Made by a program: the position numbers and the translations under genes
NCBI GenBank assembly: GCA_004123355.1
Contig: SCHM01000001.1
Location: forward strand, 4,456,001-4,520,000
DNA length: 64,000 nt
Direction of reading: 5' to 3'
From: Amphirosellinia nigrospora
Taxonomy: Eukaryota; Ascomycota; Sordariomycetes; Xylariales; Xylariaceae
In this document: positions 14,486 through 26,262 of the stretch, piece after piece
Numbering within the stretch: the stretch's first letter is position 1
How the letters are laid out: each line of letters opens with the position of its first letter
Notes under the pieces: generated by a model
The model's input: only the letters and a program-made list of their open reading frames with translations
Databases searched by the model: none
Told to the model about the DNA's origin: nothing

Positions 14486-15743
14486 TTAGATCTCCAGTGC
14501 GCCTTTCTTGAATGTGACCGGAGGCGCCACCGGCTCAAGGGTCGTCAAGCCTTTCCGGGTCTGTCTGTAGTGCAGCGGGACGTACCTTAGCAGCTCTGCA
14601 AAAGTGCCCGGCGCGCAGTCTGTTCCTAGATTCTCAGGCCTATTCATAAAGTCCGATTGATACCCAATCAACCATGCCCTTAATAGTACAATCTTCAACA
14701 TGGATGACTCTGTCAGCTGCTTCCATACCAATTTCTCTGCCTTTGTACTCTGCCGAGTCCGCTGGACCATCCCGTTTGATGGTAAGGAGGTCAAATATTT
14801 CCTGTCCTCTCCACAAGAGGGGCACACCGTTCCCTCTTCATAAAAGGGACGTATCAGCTCCTGAGGGCAGTCAATCCATAGGGTATTGTTCAACCAATGA
14901 TGCACGCCTGAGAAACCATCTCCGTTGTCCTCAAGCATGTGTACACGCATCCAACAAACCATTTGCAATCCATATTCAACTAACCCGGACATGTTCGCGG
15001 TATCGGTCAAGCCGAAGCCATTTTTTGCGTGCTCCCCCATGCTTTGCAGAAAAGGGGACAACTGGCGCCAACAATGGATGCTCTGCCAGACCATCCGGAT
15101 TGTTGCGACCTTGCCATACATGCATGAAGACATCGTGCCTAGACTGGTGAGCAATGAGCTGATATATGTGAGGGCTCTACAATTTTTCAACGTACCATCG
15201 CTTGATATAGGGATCGTGCTTTCGTGCAGCAATGAAGCAGTTTAGCAGGTTGCCTGCTATTATAGGAGTCGCTACACGGTACGGAGACGCAGGGTCCTCA
15301 AGTTGATTCCAGCATATGTCGTCCATGCTCCTCATCAAGAAGGTACTGCTATCGACCCACACTCCTCCATATTCATAGAGACAAGCACCTCGAAGAAAGT
15401 CGGCGCTGTGGGACCAGAATGAGAGCCGTCCATGGTGTCGTTGTAGAAGCAGTCTGTAGTCCTGTTGGAACATATCTTGCGGCGTAGTTCGGTGACTCGC
15501 GTTTACTGTCCAGGACGCGAATGGTCCATTCAGGCCCGCAGATGCGAACCCAGTTTATTACATTGCGTCTGCACCAAGCTGGCATCCCATGGATACACTG
15601 TCCCAGAAAGTCCAAATGTTTTTCTCTGAGGTGACCGGCTGGTAGTCTAGGAGGGTATGAAGTATCTCTTCGTCAGTCCTTGTGTCGTTATTTTCTTGGG
15701 GTTCCAGTTTGTTCTGGTACTCGAGAGGAATTTGGATTGCCAT
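14486..15743 (-). CDS. Capsular polysaccharide synthesis-type glycosyltransferase (Caps_synth/GT32-like)
   Basis: The start at 15743 gives MAIQIPLEYQNK. The conserved core is NIWTFWDS, MPAWCRRNVINW, a donor-sugar-binding segment ADFLRGACLYEYGGVWVDSS, then DPYIKRW/HDVFMHVWQGR and LVWKQLTESSM. The C-terminus (CAPGTFAELLRYVPLHY) closely matches fungal capsule-polysaccharide-type transferases of about 400 residues. It should transfer a sugar from a nucleotide donor; the acceptor is unknown. One intron at 15139-15195 (57 bp, phase 2) fits exactly. Three frameshifts are needed: near 15590, near 15440, and near 15037 in a run of Gs. The canonical DxD is represented by VDSS in this subfamily. Confidence 0.75.
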
Positions 15744-18385
15744 GGTGACTAGAATAATACGCAAACCTGAAAGATTTAGGGCAACTCCAAAGTAGGTGAT
15801 AGTAAAGATGAAGAAATCCGGGAGATCAGAGGGCAACGATGGAGCAACGCAAATATACTACTCCTGGATAGGCGTCTCGGGTGTTGCTATGGAAAACAAG
15901 ATGGTTGTTAAGGAATGAGAGAACGTTCACAAGCCAGTGACGAGCAAAGCAGCTTGATATAAAGTCTGAGTTCCCTCATATACCCAACGCGTCCTTAACA
16001 CCCATTTCACGCTCGGTATCGGACAGTTTTAGGATACCGATTCTGCAAAAACAGCGTGCGGGTCTTGATGTAAGGGTCCTACCTTCGGACGAAAAATCTC
16101 TAAATCTCGATATGTCAGCGCTTAGGTGACCATCTACACTACCCTTGTATCGGGTTTACGTTCTAAGCTAGCAAAGCCTTGTTGGCATTGAGACATGAAT
16201 GCTGATCAATCAGAGCGATAATGACTCGACCTCAAATGAAAGGGCACTTGTGTGATAGGTAAGTTTCCGCGAGGCAGTCACAGTTTTTGCGAGTCAAAGG
16301 GGCGCGCTAAAGCTGCGAAAACGGTGCTAACCTAGAAAAAAGACAACAAAACAAAAGCAAAGCACTATCTAACTCTCGGACTATCTATTGTATAAGGGCG
16401 GTGGGCAGGAAAATGTCGTATCATATACGTAGCTTCTGTGCCTGATGTGCATACATACCTACTCTTTGGTGTTAACACCTAAAGTCTCGGTAGGTCATAA
16501 TCGGAATGGATACCGGATACCCGATATGTTTGCATGCAGCTCAAAAATCCAGGACCTAGGCCCCTTGGCAATCGTTGTCAATATAATAACTATATAACTT
16601 CTGTATCGATAGCGGTGTGGGAAAAGTCGTGGGTGACCTGATGCCTAGACGCATAGACAAATAGATAGAGGACATACTACCAAATAAATGACTAAGAGCC
16701 GCGCGGTTATTATTATCACTTTGTGCCAATATCTCTCGAGAGATAACGCACGATGTAACACCTCGGTTAAATACCGATGCAGATGTCTAAAAAAATCTAG
16801 CTCACATGTCGAGTCAATTAACAAAAGCGCTAGAAATGATTCCACAACAATTGCTGCTGAAGTGGTCCTCTAAGATGGCGTGAGCGAGTATCATAATGAC
16901 GAGAGTGTGTAGGGCAGGGCTAACAGGGCAGGGGTGGTAACTATCCGCGAGCAAACAGGTGCACATAGACAAACACGACCGAAACCAATACTCATCACTT
17001 TCTAACTAACTAAACTTGTTACGCCGAAAGCAGGCACACTAAAGGTTACAGTTCCTACCACGGTAAGTACAATCAACCGTGAAGAGGGAGAGCAGAAACG
17101 GATTAGTTGAACGCCAAGATACCCGCCACGCGGCACGGCCCTTCGCGACCCTATTTAAATGAGAACCCATGTTAACCTTAACCACGCAGCTCTGGGTCTC
17201 GGTATCACAAAAATGCACACCTTGCCTAAGGGAGACCGGTAACTGGAACAATTCCGATAAACGGTAGATGTAGAGATAGTGCCGATCTACCTACCTGACA
17301 GCGAGGCCCCCATCACAATGCTACCCCCGTAAGAAGGTTACCTTCAACTACTCGCGCTATACGAGGTTTCGGCAAGGTTCTTAAGGACGAGCACCGATAG
17401 GTACGTTTTGGGGTTCTGATAGAAGAATTAGCGTGCCAAAAATAGTTGACAGGGCTGGGCCAATCGCGGACTTAGAATGGTGTCGGCACAAACACGTGGC
17501 TAGATAAATCAACACTGCAAGATAAGAGGCGCCAACAAATACAATTGAACTTATATGCACTCTTAATTATCAGCCATTAGCACACACAAGATACATAAAC
17601 AAGCTGGCCCTAATACCGTTTGTTAGGACTATCGGTATCCCCCCACTTGCGCCACCCCGACTCTGCCACCGGTTGACGGGACATCGGGGCTTACGGTTCC
17701 CGGAGATTCTGTGAGTTCTCCCGAAGCTCCATGGTAATCAACACATAATCCCAAACAACACGAAAACTAATAGTGTTGGAATAAGCGGAAGTACATTAGA
17801 AAGCTCGACGCTAGAACTATAGCCAGAGCTACAACTAGCTACTCGGTCAAGCTTGCTTAGTGCACGCCAATTTTAGCCCAACCCTACTAAATACCAACCT
17901 ACATTAGAAACATCGTCAGGTTGATTGGCACTTCGCTACATGCTCCCGATTGAGTAACATTACTCGGAGTTATCGCCAGTGAAGCCGGTCCGTTTCCTTG
18001 TTTAGACAACCGACTCCTGGCCCCAACAAATTGCGGGGTCCTTTCTCAGGACGTCAATTTTAATCAATCATGATGAGTATTATTGGTGACCCTTCTCCAA
18101 CTCCACAACCACCAACGCTTGAATTACTTATACACATGAATTTGAGCAGTCACGTGCAGCTTTTATTCACAACATAATCTAGCTATTACTCAGCGAAGGG
18201 TGAGCGGGGTGTTTGAGGCTACTACGCGATCTATAACACGACTTCCCATCATCACGCGAGCCCTATACCAGAACTTTACGAACATACGGCAACCTTACAA
18301 AACATGAGAGAGGTCCGTCAAGACACCAACCATTATTATTCAAATTGTAGTAAAGCTAGTTGAAGACAGGTTACCTAAACTAAAG
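15744..18385. other. 2.6 kb gene-poor stretch
   Basis: Only short frames without motifs (for example near 16645-16873 and 17039-17251). Base composition is mixed. No repeat or RNA gene could be supported. The 3' end should carry the promoter and a small first exon of the iminopeptidase gene. Confidence 0.4.
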
Positions 18386-19340
18386 AGGAACAGGGCAGAG
18401 CTGAATTCAAAATTCCTACCCTCCACGAACCTTGTTACACATGGTTCAAAATATTTGGAGACCTCTCTAGTGCAACACCATTGATAGTGCTTCACGGAGG
18501 ACCAGGAGCATGCCATGAGTACCTCTTACCGCTGACAGATCTCTCGCCTTCCGTGCCCTTGATCTTTTATGATCAGATTGGAAATGGAAAGTCAACACAC
18601 CTGCCAGAGAAGAATGGGGACGAAGAGTTCTGGTCTGTCAAGCTATTTCAAGATGAGCTTGATAACTTGATATTGCACCTTGGCCTACACAATCGACCAT
18701 TTGACGTTTACGGGCATTCTTGGGTGGGATGCTCGCGGTGGAGTGGGCAGTTGCATCTCCATATTCAGCGAACCTTCGCCGACTGGTCATCGCAAACAGC
18801 CTCGCTAGCATGGATGCATGGCGAGCTGGCATCACCACGCTCCGACAGAAACTTCCAGATGATGTACAAGAAGTTCTCGATCACGCAGAGAAGGAAGGGG
18901 ATTTTGAGAGCCCTGAATATGAGGCTGCCATTGAGGTGTTTTACAAACGTCACCTGTGCCTCGCTCAGCCATGGCCGTCAGAGGAAGTCCAAGCCGCTCT
19001 GCATTGGTTTGCTAAAGACCCCACGACATATGGAACTATGTATGTATCGTTATACCGGCTACTTGGCAAAACTGACTGTGAGGCCCAGGTACGGCCCAAG
19101 CGAGCTGTCGATAACCGGCTCGCTCCGAAACTGACATCAATACATTTTTTGAGCAAAATAAAGGCACCAACGCTGTTGATCAATGGCACTGAAGACGAGG
19201 CACAGGATGTCGCAATGAGACCATTCTTTGACCATATCGAGAAAGCAAAATGGATTACGCTAGACAATGCGGCCCATTTCTCTCACGTTGATCAGCGGGT
19301 GAAATACATGGAGCAGTTGCGCGCTTTCCTTTTGGTGTAA
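18386..19340 (+). CDS. Proline iminopeptidase-like alpha/beta hydrolase (peptidase S33)
   Basis: The oxyanion motif HGGPGACHEY is followed by FYDQIGNGKST, the nucleophile elbow GHSWGGM, a cap domain, the acid in NGTEDEAQD and the histidine in DNAAHFSH. All members of the catalytic triad are therefore present. The family removes N-terminal proline from peptides; fungal members also act as general aminopeptidases or ester hydrolases. The frame breaks once near 18722, where GHSW and GGM are separated by GGG instead of GGGG. No ATG precedes the N-terminal EFKIPTL segment in frame, and an intron acceptor-like CTAAACTAAAG ends at about 18385. The start codon is therefore probably in a small upstream exon that I could not place. 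Confidence 0.82.
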
Positions 19341-22300
19341 TGGGAATATGCCTTTACTCCTAACAGGATAGGCATGAAGACTTGTTCAACTGATGCAAGT
19401 CCGCGCTAATTTTTGTAGCCATGACCTGGAATCTATGAGGAAGGACGTTATGTATGCTGCGTTAGCTATGGCATCAAGACACGCGTATTTCTGACAAACC
19501 ACTTCATGTCATGACTCGAGATTAAAACCGCAATTGAATAGAACTCGAAAAAAAATTATCCCAGAGCCGGGCTTCACCCGGATTCCTGGCCCCGAAGGGC
19601 ATGGTACTAGGGCATGGTTTACTACCTCTCGCCTTCTACCATGGGTCAACTAGGGATGCTACCATTACACACTCCAGGTTCTTTCAACAGCGATTGCATC
19701 AAAAGGAGCTATCAGAGACACCACTATCATACTGTAGCCACAGTTTGCATGAATGATTAGGCAGTCATGACGGGCAAAATGTAGAAAATTATGAGTTGCA
19801 GCAGGTCACTTAACTACTAATGCTACGTAAACTACCTACTGTGTATTGATACTTCCCTCCTTCTCCTCTAACAATCCGTGCAATCATAACGCGCTGCCTA
19901 ATCTATACTGGCAGTCACCTGCGCCTAAGTAGACATATCCACGATAGCTATCGGCTATTACAACCACCCACCGCTTATCTATGCGGGCTCGGATCCAAAC
20001 TATCGGGTGAAGCAATTATTAAAAAACAAACACGGATCGTCAGCATCTTCTAGAGGGATTATAGACGTTTTTACAGATCAGGACCCGTACCAGTACAGCT
20101 CTAGACCAGTACAAGCTTAGGCCACAGCACAGACTTGAACTCGTACTAGTACAGCAGGTAACAAGTTCCCGACCAGTAACATAAAAACAGGCTGCCATGG
20201 AATAGCATCGATATCCCTGTACCAGTCCAAGGTACTGGTCCAGCGCCGTGCTGATACAGGGTCCCAGTACAGGTTCATACTGGTCCGCCCTGTGCTGGTC
20301 CCGGCCTAATCTGTACTGTTCCAAGCCCGAACCAGTCTACGTCCGGACCGACGCCGCGTGCCTCTGCTGTTTTTATCCGTCGATATGCCTGTTTATCACG
20401 CATGTATCGCAATGCCAATGGTGCTGCCGTCGACGGCGTCCCTTGCTGTGCTGTGCCGCGGCCTGGCGTTATCTAAGAGATCGCCTTGTCTAGGTATTGC
20501 TATATGCGTCACCGTAACCCTTACGATCAACATGCATATTTATAGTAGCTAACTAGGTCTAGTGGCAATATCTCGCGACCTCCGTTAGTGCCCATCCAAA
20601 GTGCACATACGAAGAGGAACTTTGAACTTTCGCCCGTTATTTAGATGCTCTAGCTAACTAGTAGGTATCTTTTACAGCTGCACCAATCACTATGGACTAT
20701 TAAAGGTTATAATCATGCTCAAACTTCTTCTATATGTCGTTTCCTAGGCCACTAGGTGCCTAGTTATCTAAATCAACGTGAATTTGAATATTTGCAACTA
20801 TTTACTCTACCGATACCCGTTTTAAAGCTCGAACAAACGAGTCGTAGCTGTTTAAATGTCGTCGGTAATCTTGACCATCTTCATATACTGCTAGCTCTCG
20901 GCGCCGAATCTACCGGCCAAGGCCGCCATGGCCTAAACGCGTGCTGGCGATGGTCAACGTTAGGGCGGATGTAAATGGATAGGTTGTTAGCATTGGTTGG
21001 TCAGACGTCGGATCGTGCCTAACGATAGATCAGCCGACCAATCTATACGGAGTAAGCCGCGCCCGTAGGCCGCCCTAATCGCTTGCCTTGGTTAACTGTT
21101 AAGAAAGGCTGTGAGATTTCAAGGTTATCGCTCTAGGTAGCCTTGTCCCAGTAGATTAGCGAAAAGCCACACTTATTAAGTATGGGGAATTACTAAAAGG
21201 GTAGGACTTATATCCTATTTAGGTAAAACTCTCCCGTCGTCTTAGTACCATGTAGTTCTTTCAGGTACTCACGTGCTTACTTTCCTAACCAGATCTGTAG
21301 CTCACTCCTAAGGTAATACCTTAGACCTATTACAGCAGGGTACCGGGGGCACAGGCCAGTAACTCGGGTGCTACCTAGGTAGGTCCTTAAGCTCGTCGCA
21401 TATACATCGGCTTACCCAACCAAGCCGTCATCAATCTGCGTGTTTCCTACTATAGGTCTTTCGAGCTTGTGGCAATGGCAATCTGGGTTATAGCTCCTGG
21501 TCTTGAAATCCATCCCGATTATGAAATTGTAACCTGCAGTCAGACCCGATGGGACGGTATTGAGCTTTACTTGTATTATCTGGCAACAATATGCCAAGAA
21601 AAATAGAAAAATAGGCTAGGCGATATACCCATGGGGGAAATGAAAAGCTCGTTTTCCGTAAGTAATAAGGAGTAATCACAATAACCCCAGCTCAAACCAT
21701 CTTTTTATTGAGTTTATGGTGCGCGCGTAGGAGAGTAAATAGATGCATGTACACTAATACTGTTAAGACTCGAACGGACTTTTGGAGACCTATCACTAGG
21801 TACTTCTAGCACGCGCGATAGGAGATGGAATTGGCAACAGCCCCCATACCCTGTACAACAGCTCGTCCTTGGCGGACTTTGGGTGCCCAACCTGAGCTGT
21901 CACGATTGCATCACAATATAACTAACTTCGAACAACTACAACTACAACCTGGACAGAACACACCAGTCAAGCCTGATACCACTAGAGAACCATATCCCTC
22001 TTTTTGACTAACGTCCTGTGACTGCAGTTGTCAATCTGTAACAACAGCCACGCAAAGTCATAGGACGGCTGGGTAGTAGGGAAGTGTCTCAGGCCATGGC
22101 AGCTTGTGCCTTCATGAAATAAAGGATCTTTGTCCGTCAAGTCTCAATCAATCATTACGGTGCTGCAACCCTTCTGCTGCAGCTTGCCACGAGCTACCGA
22201 CGCGCCAAAAATCGATTATAAGGCGTCCAACCAATTACCTAGGTAACCTATTTGTCTATCCCATCCCATCTGGGCACTTGTACAAGTACCTTTTGCACCT

Positions 22301-23020
22301 CCACCGCGCCGGATCCCGGCAACAAATACGCAGTACAATACATACCTACCTAAGTAACACCACACGCGAACCTTCTTCTTTGGCAGCAAAACAGCCCGCG
22401 ATTGCCAACTTTGAAAGTGATACAAGTGATACAAGTGCTTTGGTAACACTACATAAGGTTTAGACAGCCAGCGCCCGATTCCGCTTCAGTGAAACCTTCT
22501 CCATTCCCCATCATCCCCCATCCCCTGCCCCATTCCATATCCTGGTCGCCCGAAACCTGGTTGCAGTGTAGGTAGTGTAAGTATAGTACTTACACCGAGT
22601 TCTGCCACACCAACCTACCTGCCTCACGCTTCCTACTTACAGCACATACTTTACACCACAATAACCAGACAACCCTACAACTGATACGCCGCCTTGGTCC
22701 GGCTTGGACTAGACTGGTTTGCTTTAGACAGCTCCAACCCAATTCATGCTAAACCCTCTCCACACTACTTTGGTCCGACTTTTACTTTCCTTTTCCTTCA
22801 TTATATCCGACTCGAGCCACGGCGACTCCGACGAGCTTTACCTCTACGCGTACCACTATCAGCCCTGCCGACCTTGGCCTGCAGATCACAGGCACGTCCA
22901 TTCTCTTGGGTCCATTCTCACTGGTCACCGAAGCATCGCCGGCTGCGCCGCCGTGGCTGTATGGGTAACCCCCAGCAAGACGCCCAGCCTGCCGCCCAAT
23001 GTCCCTGGCGTCCTGCAGCC
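19341..23020. other. 3.7 kb gene-poor stretch with repeat cluster and leader region
   Basis: No supported gene. It contains the degenerate repeat cluster listed separately, several dispersed CCTAGGTA-type palindromes (for example near 21372 and 22237), and a pyrimidine-rich region from about 22480 that looks like the promoter and leader of the phosphatase gene. Open frames at 22694-23182 overlap one another and appear to be leader sequence. Confidence 0.4.
20085..20340. repeat. Degenerate CCAGTAC/GTACTGG repeat cluster
   Basis: About eleven imperfect copies of a short core occur. It reads ACCAGTAC in the left half (near 20090, 20106, 20143, 20173) and GTACTGGTCC in much of the right half (near 20232, 20278, 20292, 20312). 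Spacings are often 14-20 bp. The core is present in both orientations and its copies have diverged, so this is an old minisatellite-like array, not a young tandem repeat. It sits in gene-poor DNA. A minus-strand frame across it is probably a by-product. Confidence 0.5.
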
Positions 23021-24445
23021 ATGGATCATCTCACTTCTCGTTTTCGGCGCAATAAGAGGGACTCCCCCGTAACATCGACCTTCCCAGATCCCGTGCCAAC
23101 GTCCCCAACCGCTGCTGACGCCAAGTCCGCCCTCCCTTCCCTCTCCATTACGACAACCCCGCTACCACGCCGCGGGCTCTAGCCATACCTCCCATACTCT
23201 ACTACCCAAGTCCCCTCTTCGTAGTCTTAATCAGTTCCGTACAGCTCACAAGAGAGCTCGATCGCCGGCGTCAGTGCAGGTCAATGTTCCTCGCATCATG
23301 ACTAACCTTTCCCCCGTTGATGCTTCCGCCGATCAGCCTCAGACTCCGTCTGAGAAGATCAGGAAGCAAATGCCACTTTTCTTGAGGCTCTCGGACGCAA
23401 GTATGTGTTTTAGAAGCTGGGCCTAACTCGTGAGGTTTGGAACCGATCGGTTGACATGAAGCTAACGTGGACATCTCCCCATTCAGATATTGAATCGAAG
23501 TTTCAAGAGTTGATTTGGCTTGAGCGCTTACGAAGTCAGCAAGGATACAAAACCCCTCGCCGAGCTTTCGATTTGCCCGCATGTTATCGCCCGAGACTAA
23601 GGTTCTGGATCGGTACGCGAACATTCAACCTTGGGCCAACAACCGTGTCCACCTTCCGGTTCCCGAGGGTAAGCTGGATTACATCAACGCCTCCCGATCG
23701 TCTCCCCGTCCCACTCCGACCAGAAACGCGACGAAGCTTCAAGTACATCGCGATGCAAGGACCAAAGGTCAATACGGTCGAACACACTGGCGCATGGTTG
23801 CCCAACTGGAGAGTCCTGTTGTCATCGTCATGCTTACTGACACTCACGAAGGCTATGGAGAAGTGCTATCCCTATTTCCACGCGATTCTCACACCGAGGG
23901 GATTGAGGTGGGTGAACTGGATGAGTTTGAAGACGGGTTCCGCGCCCGCGTTGAATGCATCAGTACACAGGAGAGACAAGATGGTGCTATCCAGATGCGC
24001 AGGCTAAACTCCATGTGGACGGGCGTGGAGATATTACTGTCTGGCATCTTTTGTACGCAAATGGCCTGATTTTGGTGTCCCTAGAGTGGAGGACTATGAC
24101 AGCTTCTTTGACCTGATGAAGCTCTCTCGGGAGCTGAATACTAATCCCAAAAATCCCCGCATCATCCACTGCTCGGCCGGCGTGGGGCGAACTGGTACAT
24201 TCACCCTGGAGACCCTTATGCGTGAGATTGAAGAAGGAGCCATGGACTATCTGGATCCGGAGTTGAACGACAACAGCGATGATCTCGTCTTCAAGACTGT
24301 TAATCATCTGCGTGAGCAGCGACGCACTATGGTACAAGCGGACAGCCAGTATGCCTTCATCTACAAGGTGCTACGTAGGCAGTGGTTAGAGAGGCATGGT
24401 CTTCTCGATGATGCCGTAGAGAATGGGCGGGCATCAAGAGGTTAG
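23021..24445 (+). CDS. Protein tyrosine phosphatase (classical, Pyp/PTP type)
   Basis: The active-site signature HCSAGVGRTGTF carries the catalytic Cys and Arg (near 24170). A WPD loop (NWPDFGVPR) lies upstream, and KFQELIW, NRVHLPVPEG, DYINAS and YIAMQGP match the conserved PTP motifs in order. The C-terminus has the QTVQ-type motif in the form RTMVQADSQYAFIY. The start at 23021 (MDHLTSRFRR) gives a Ser/Pro-rich N-terminus. One intron is clear at 23401-23486 (86 bp). Several one-base frame changes are needed between 23540 and 24070. Yeast relatives dephosphorylate MAP kinases, so a signalling role is likely but inferred. Confidence 0.8.
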
Positions 24446-25467
24446 AGGTTTATCATGATCCCTTTGTCTAGCACAACGGTTAACCGTGTTTCAAGAAACC
24501 ACTCTTCACCACTCGGTAGACCTACGGTTGGACAGCCCCGTAGGTCACGCCGCGTCCGACCACCCCTCAGCCCATCGACAATGATAGCAGCGATGATTCA
24601 GCACCAGGTGGTGCGCCCCTACGCACTCCCGAAAATTAAACCTGGGTCTGGGTATCAGGGCAAGAAGACGACGTATTCTTAAGTTTTTGACATGTTTATA
24701 CGCGATCCATCGCCACATGGCGCAGTATGGACCGAGATTCGCGAATCGACACATAGCAGTAAGTCATTGGTGGTTTGCCTGCATTTTTGTTTCCTTGATA
24801 CGCATATAAAGGGCGTATTTTGTTGATAGCGGCTTGGCATGACATACATGACAAGGACTTGCATTCCATGGGCGGTTGGGAAAAGTTTGGCGATTTATTT
24901 ATGACACGAACAGGAATGAACAGCTTTGTATTACCACGATGAGCAAGGTAGCGGAAAACCGGCGTCCATAGAAGGCTGGATCATGAGGACTGACCCGTTC
25001 GAGATACCCCGTTTGCACATGCTTTACTAGACATAGAGAGAGGCATATATGTCTGCCTTTCAATTCACAGTTAACTTATAATTACCTTTTTTAATAATCG
25101 TACATTGTAATTCATCACGATTCACGATCTTGTGATTCTCAAATCTTGATTTTAATCCAGATTAACCAGCGCAGAAATAGCGCAAGGAACGAAAGCCCCG
25201 ACAATAAATCTAGCTCAACGGAGGTGTCATCTAGTCAAATCATATGCTGTGATAGGCATGTAGACGAATGATATCGCATAGAGTGTTATTCGAGTCGAGT
25301 ATCGGATTTCTAATGAACCCCTGCCCTTCACATCGGTCATGAATATATGGCTTCTTGACCAGCAAACGCGGGGTATCATCATAACAGTAGCACGATGAGA
25401 GCAGTTTTTGACATCATTCACACTGTCATTAGCTTCCGTTTCGCCATCAAGTATCTCCATCCTCATC
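24446..25467. other. Convergent intergenic stretch
   Basis: This holds the 3' regions of the phosphatase (plus) and DUF427 (minus) genes. An open frame at 24455-24682 directly after the phosphatase stop might be its last coding part in a shifted frame. No motif supports that. Confidence 0.35.
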
Positions 25468-26262
25468 TCACGAAAACGGCGTCTTCGGCTGTCCCAGCAT
25501 CTTGCCATCCAGTTCAATGTCGACCTTTTCGTTATAAAAGCACAAGCAACCGGCAATCGCCGCACACTCAAGCTTGGGTTTTTATAATACCAAACTACGT
25601 CCTTGAAACTCTCCTCCGCTTGCCACCTTCCCTTGCAATAACAACGTCGTAGTAGTTCGCCTCGCCCTTGTAGGACACGCCGTGACTGTCTCGCTGCTTC
25701 GAAGGAACTTCGCAGAGACACTGGTGGCCGGGAGGTAGAACCGTACGGGCAACCCCGTCTCGTATAGATGGAAGCACGAAGCTGCGGCCGCGACTTGCGT
25801 CCCAGATACGAAGACGCGCACCGGCCGCGCAGAAAAGACGACGTCGACGCGCTTGAACGGGTTTTGGGGTGAATGTCGATGCGTGCATCTTCCTCGAACC
25901 AGGCATCCACGGCCCCGAACTCGACGCGCACGAGTCCAGCCAGAGCACCGCTGGAGTCCTCGTCGGAGAACACAATCACCCGATCTGTGGATGCGCCCGA
26001 GGCGCTCAGCGTCGCGAGGCTGTACCCCTTTTCTCATGCTCGCTGTCAGGGTAGGAGAGAACGCCGGCCCCGAATGATGAAAGTGGCAAGTAGTAGGTTG
26101 GGTAGTAGGGATGTTCCCAAATATACACGGCCTGCGTGGTATCCGCGACGAAGCTGCCGCCGACGGATGCGGATGCGTTTTGGCGCCGCGGCAATGTCTT
26201 GACTGGTCCGTTGGCGAGCAGCGAGCGCGCGAGCTCATCTAGATTCTTAGGTGGGGTGGCAT
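25468..26262 (-). CDS. DUF427-domain protein
   Basis: The start at 26262 is followed by LARSLLANGPVKTLP, then the DUF427 pattern YIWEHPYYPTYYLP. Next come DAWFEEDARIDIHPK, PFKRVDVVFSARPVRVFV, LYETGLPVRFYLP, CPTRA.R and VWYYKNP. It ends with FYNEKVDIELDG. Two DUF427 repeats are usual in the fungal family. The function is not known for fungi. Several frame changes are needed between 26010 and 25560. The stop is at 25468. This strand also carries longer overlapping open frames that are shadows. Confidence 0.7.

Noticed and set aside
20040-20324. 94-codon minus-strand frame across the repeat cluster
   Set aside because: The frame follows from the short repeats. The peptide has no consistent repeat unit or known domain.
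22694-23182. Open frames before the phosphatase
   Set aside because: They overlap, have biased composition and no motif. They fit leader sequence better than separate genes.
25227-25979. 250-codon minus-strand frame
   Set aside because: It is Arg/Ser rich and overlaps the DUF427 gene. The conserved DUF427 motifs are mostly in the other two frames of the same strand.
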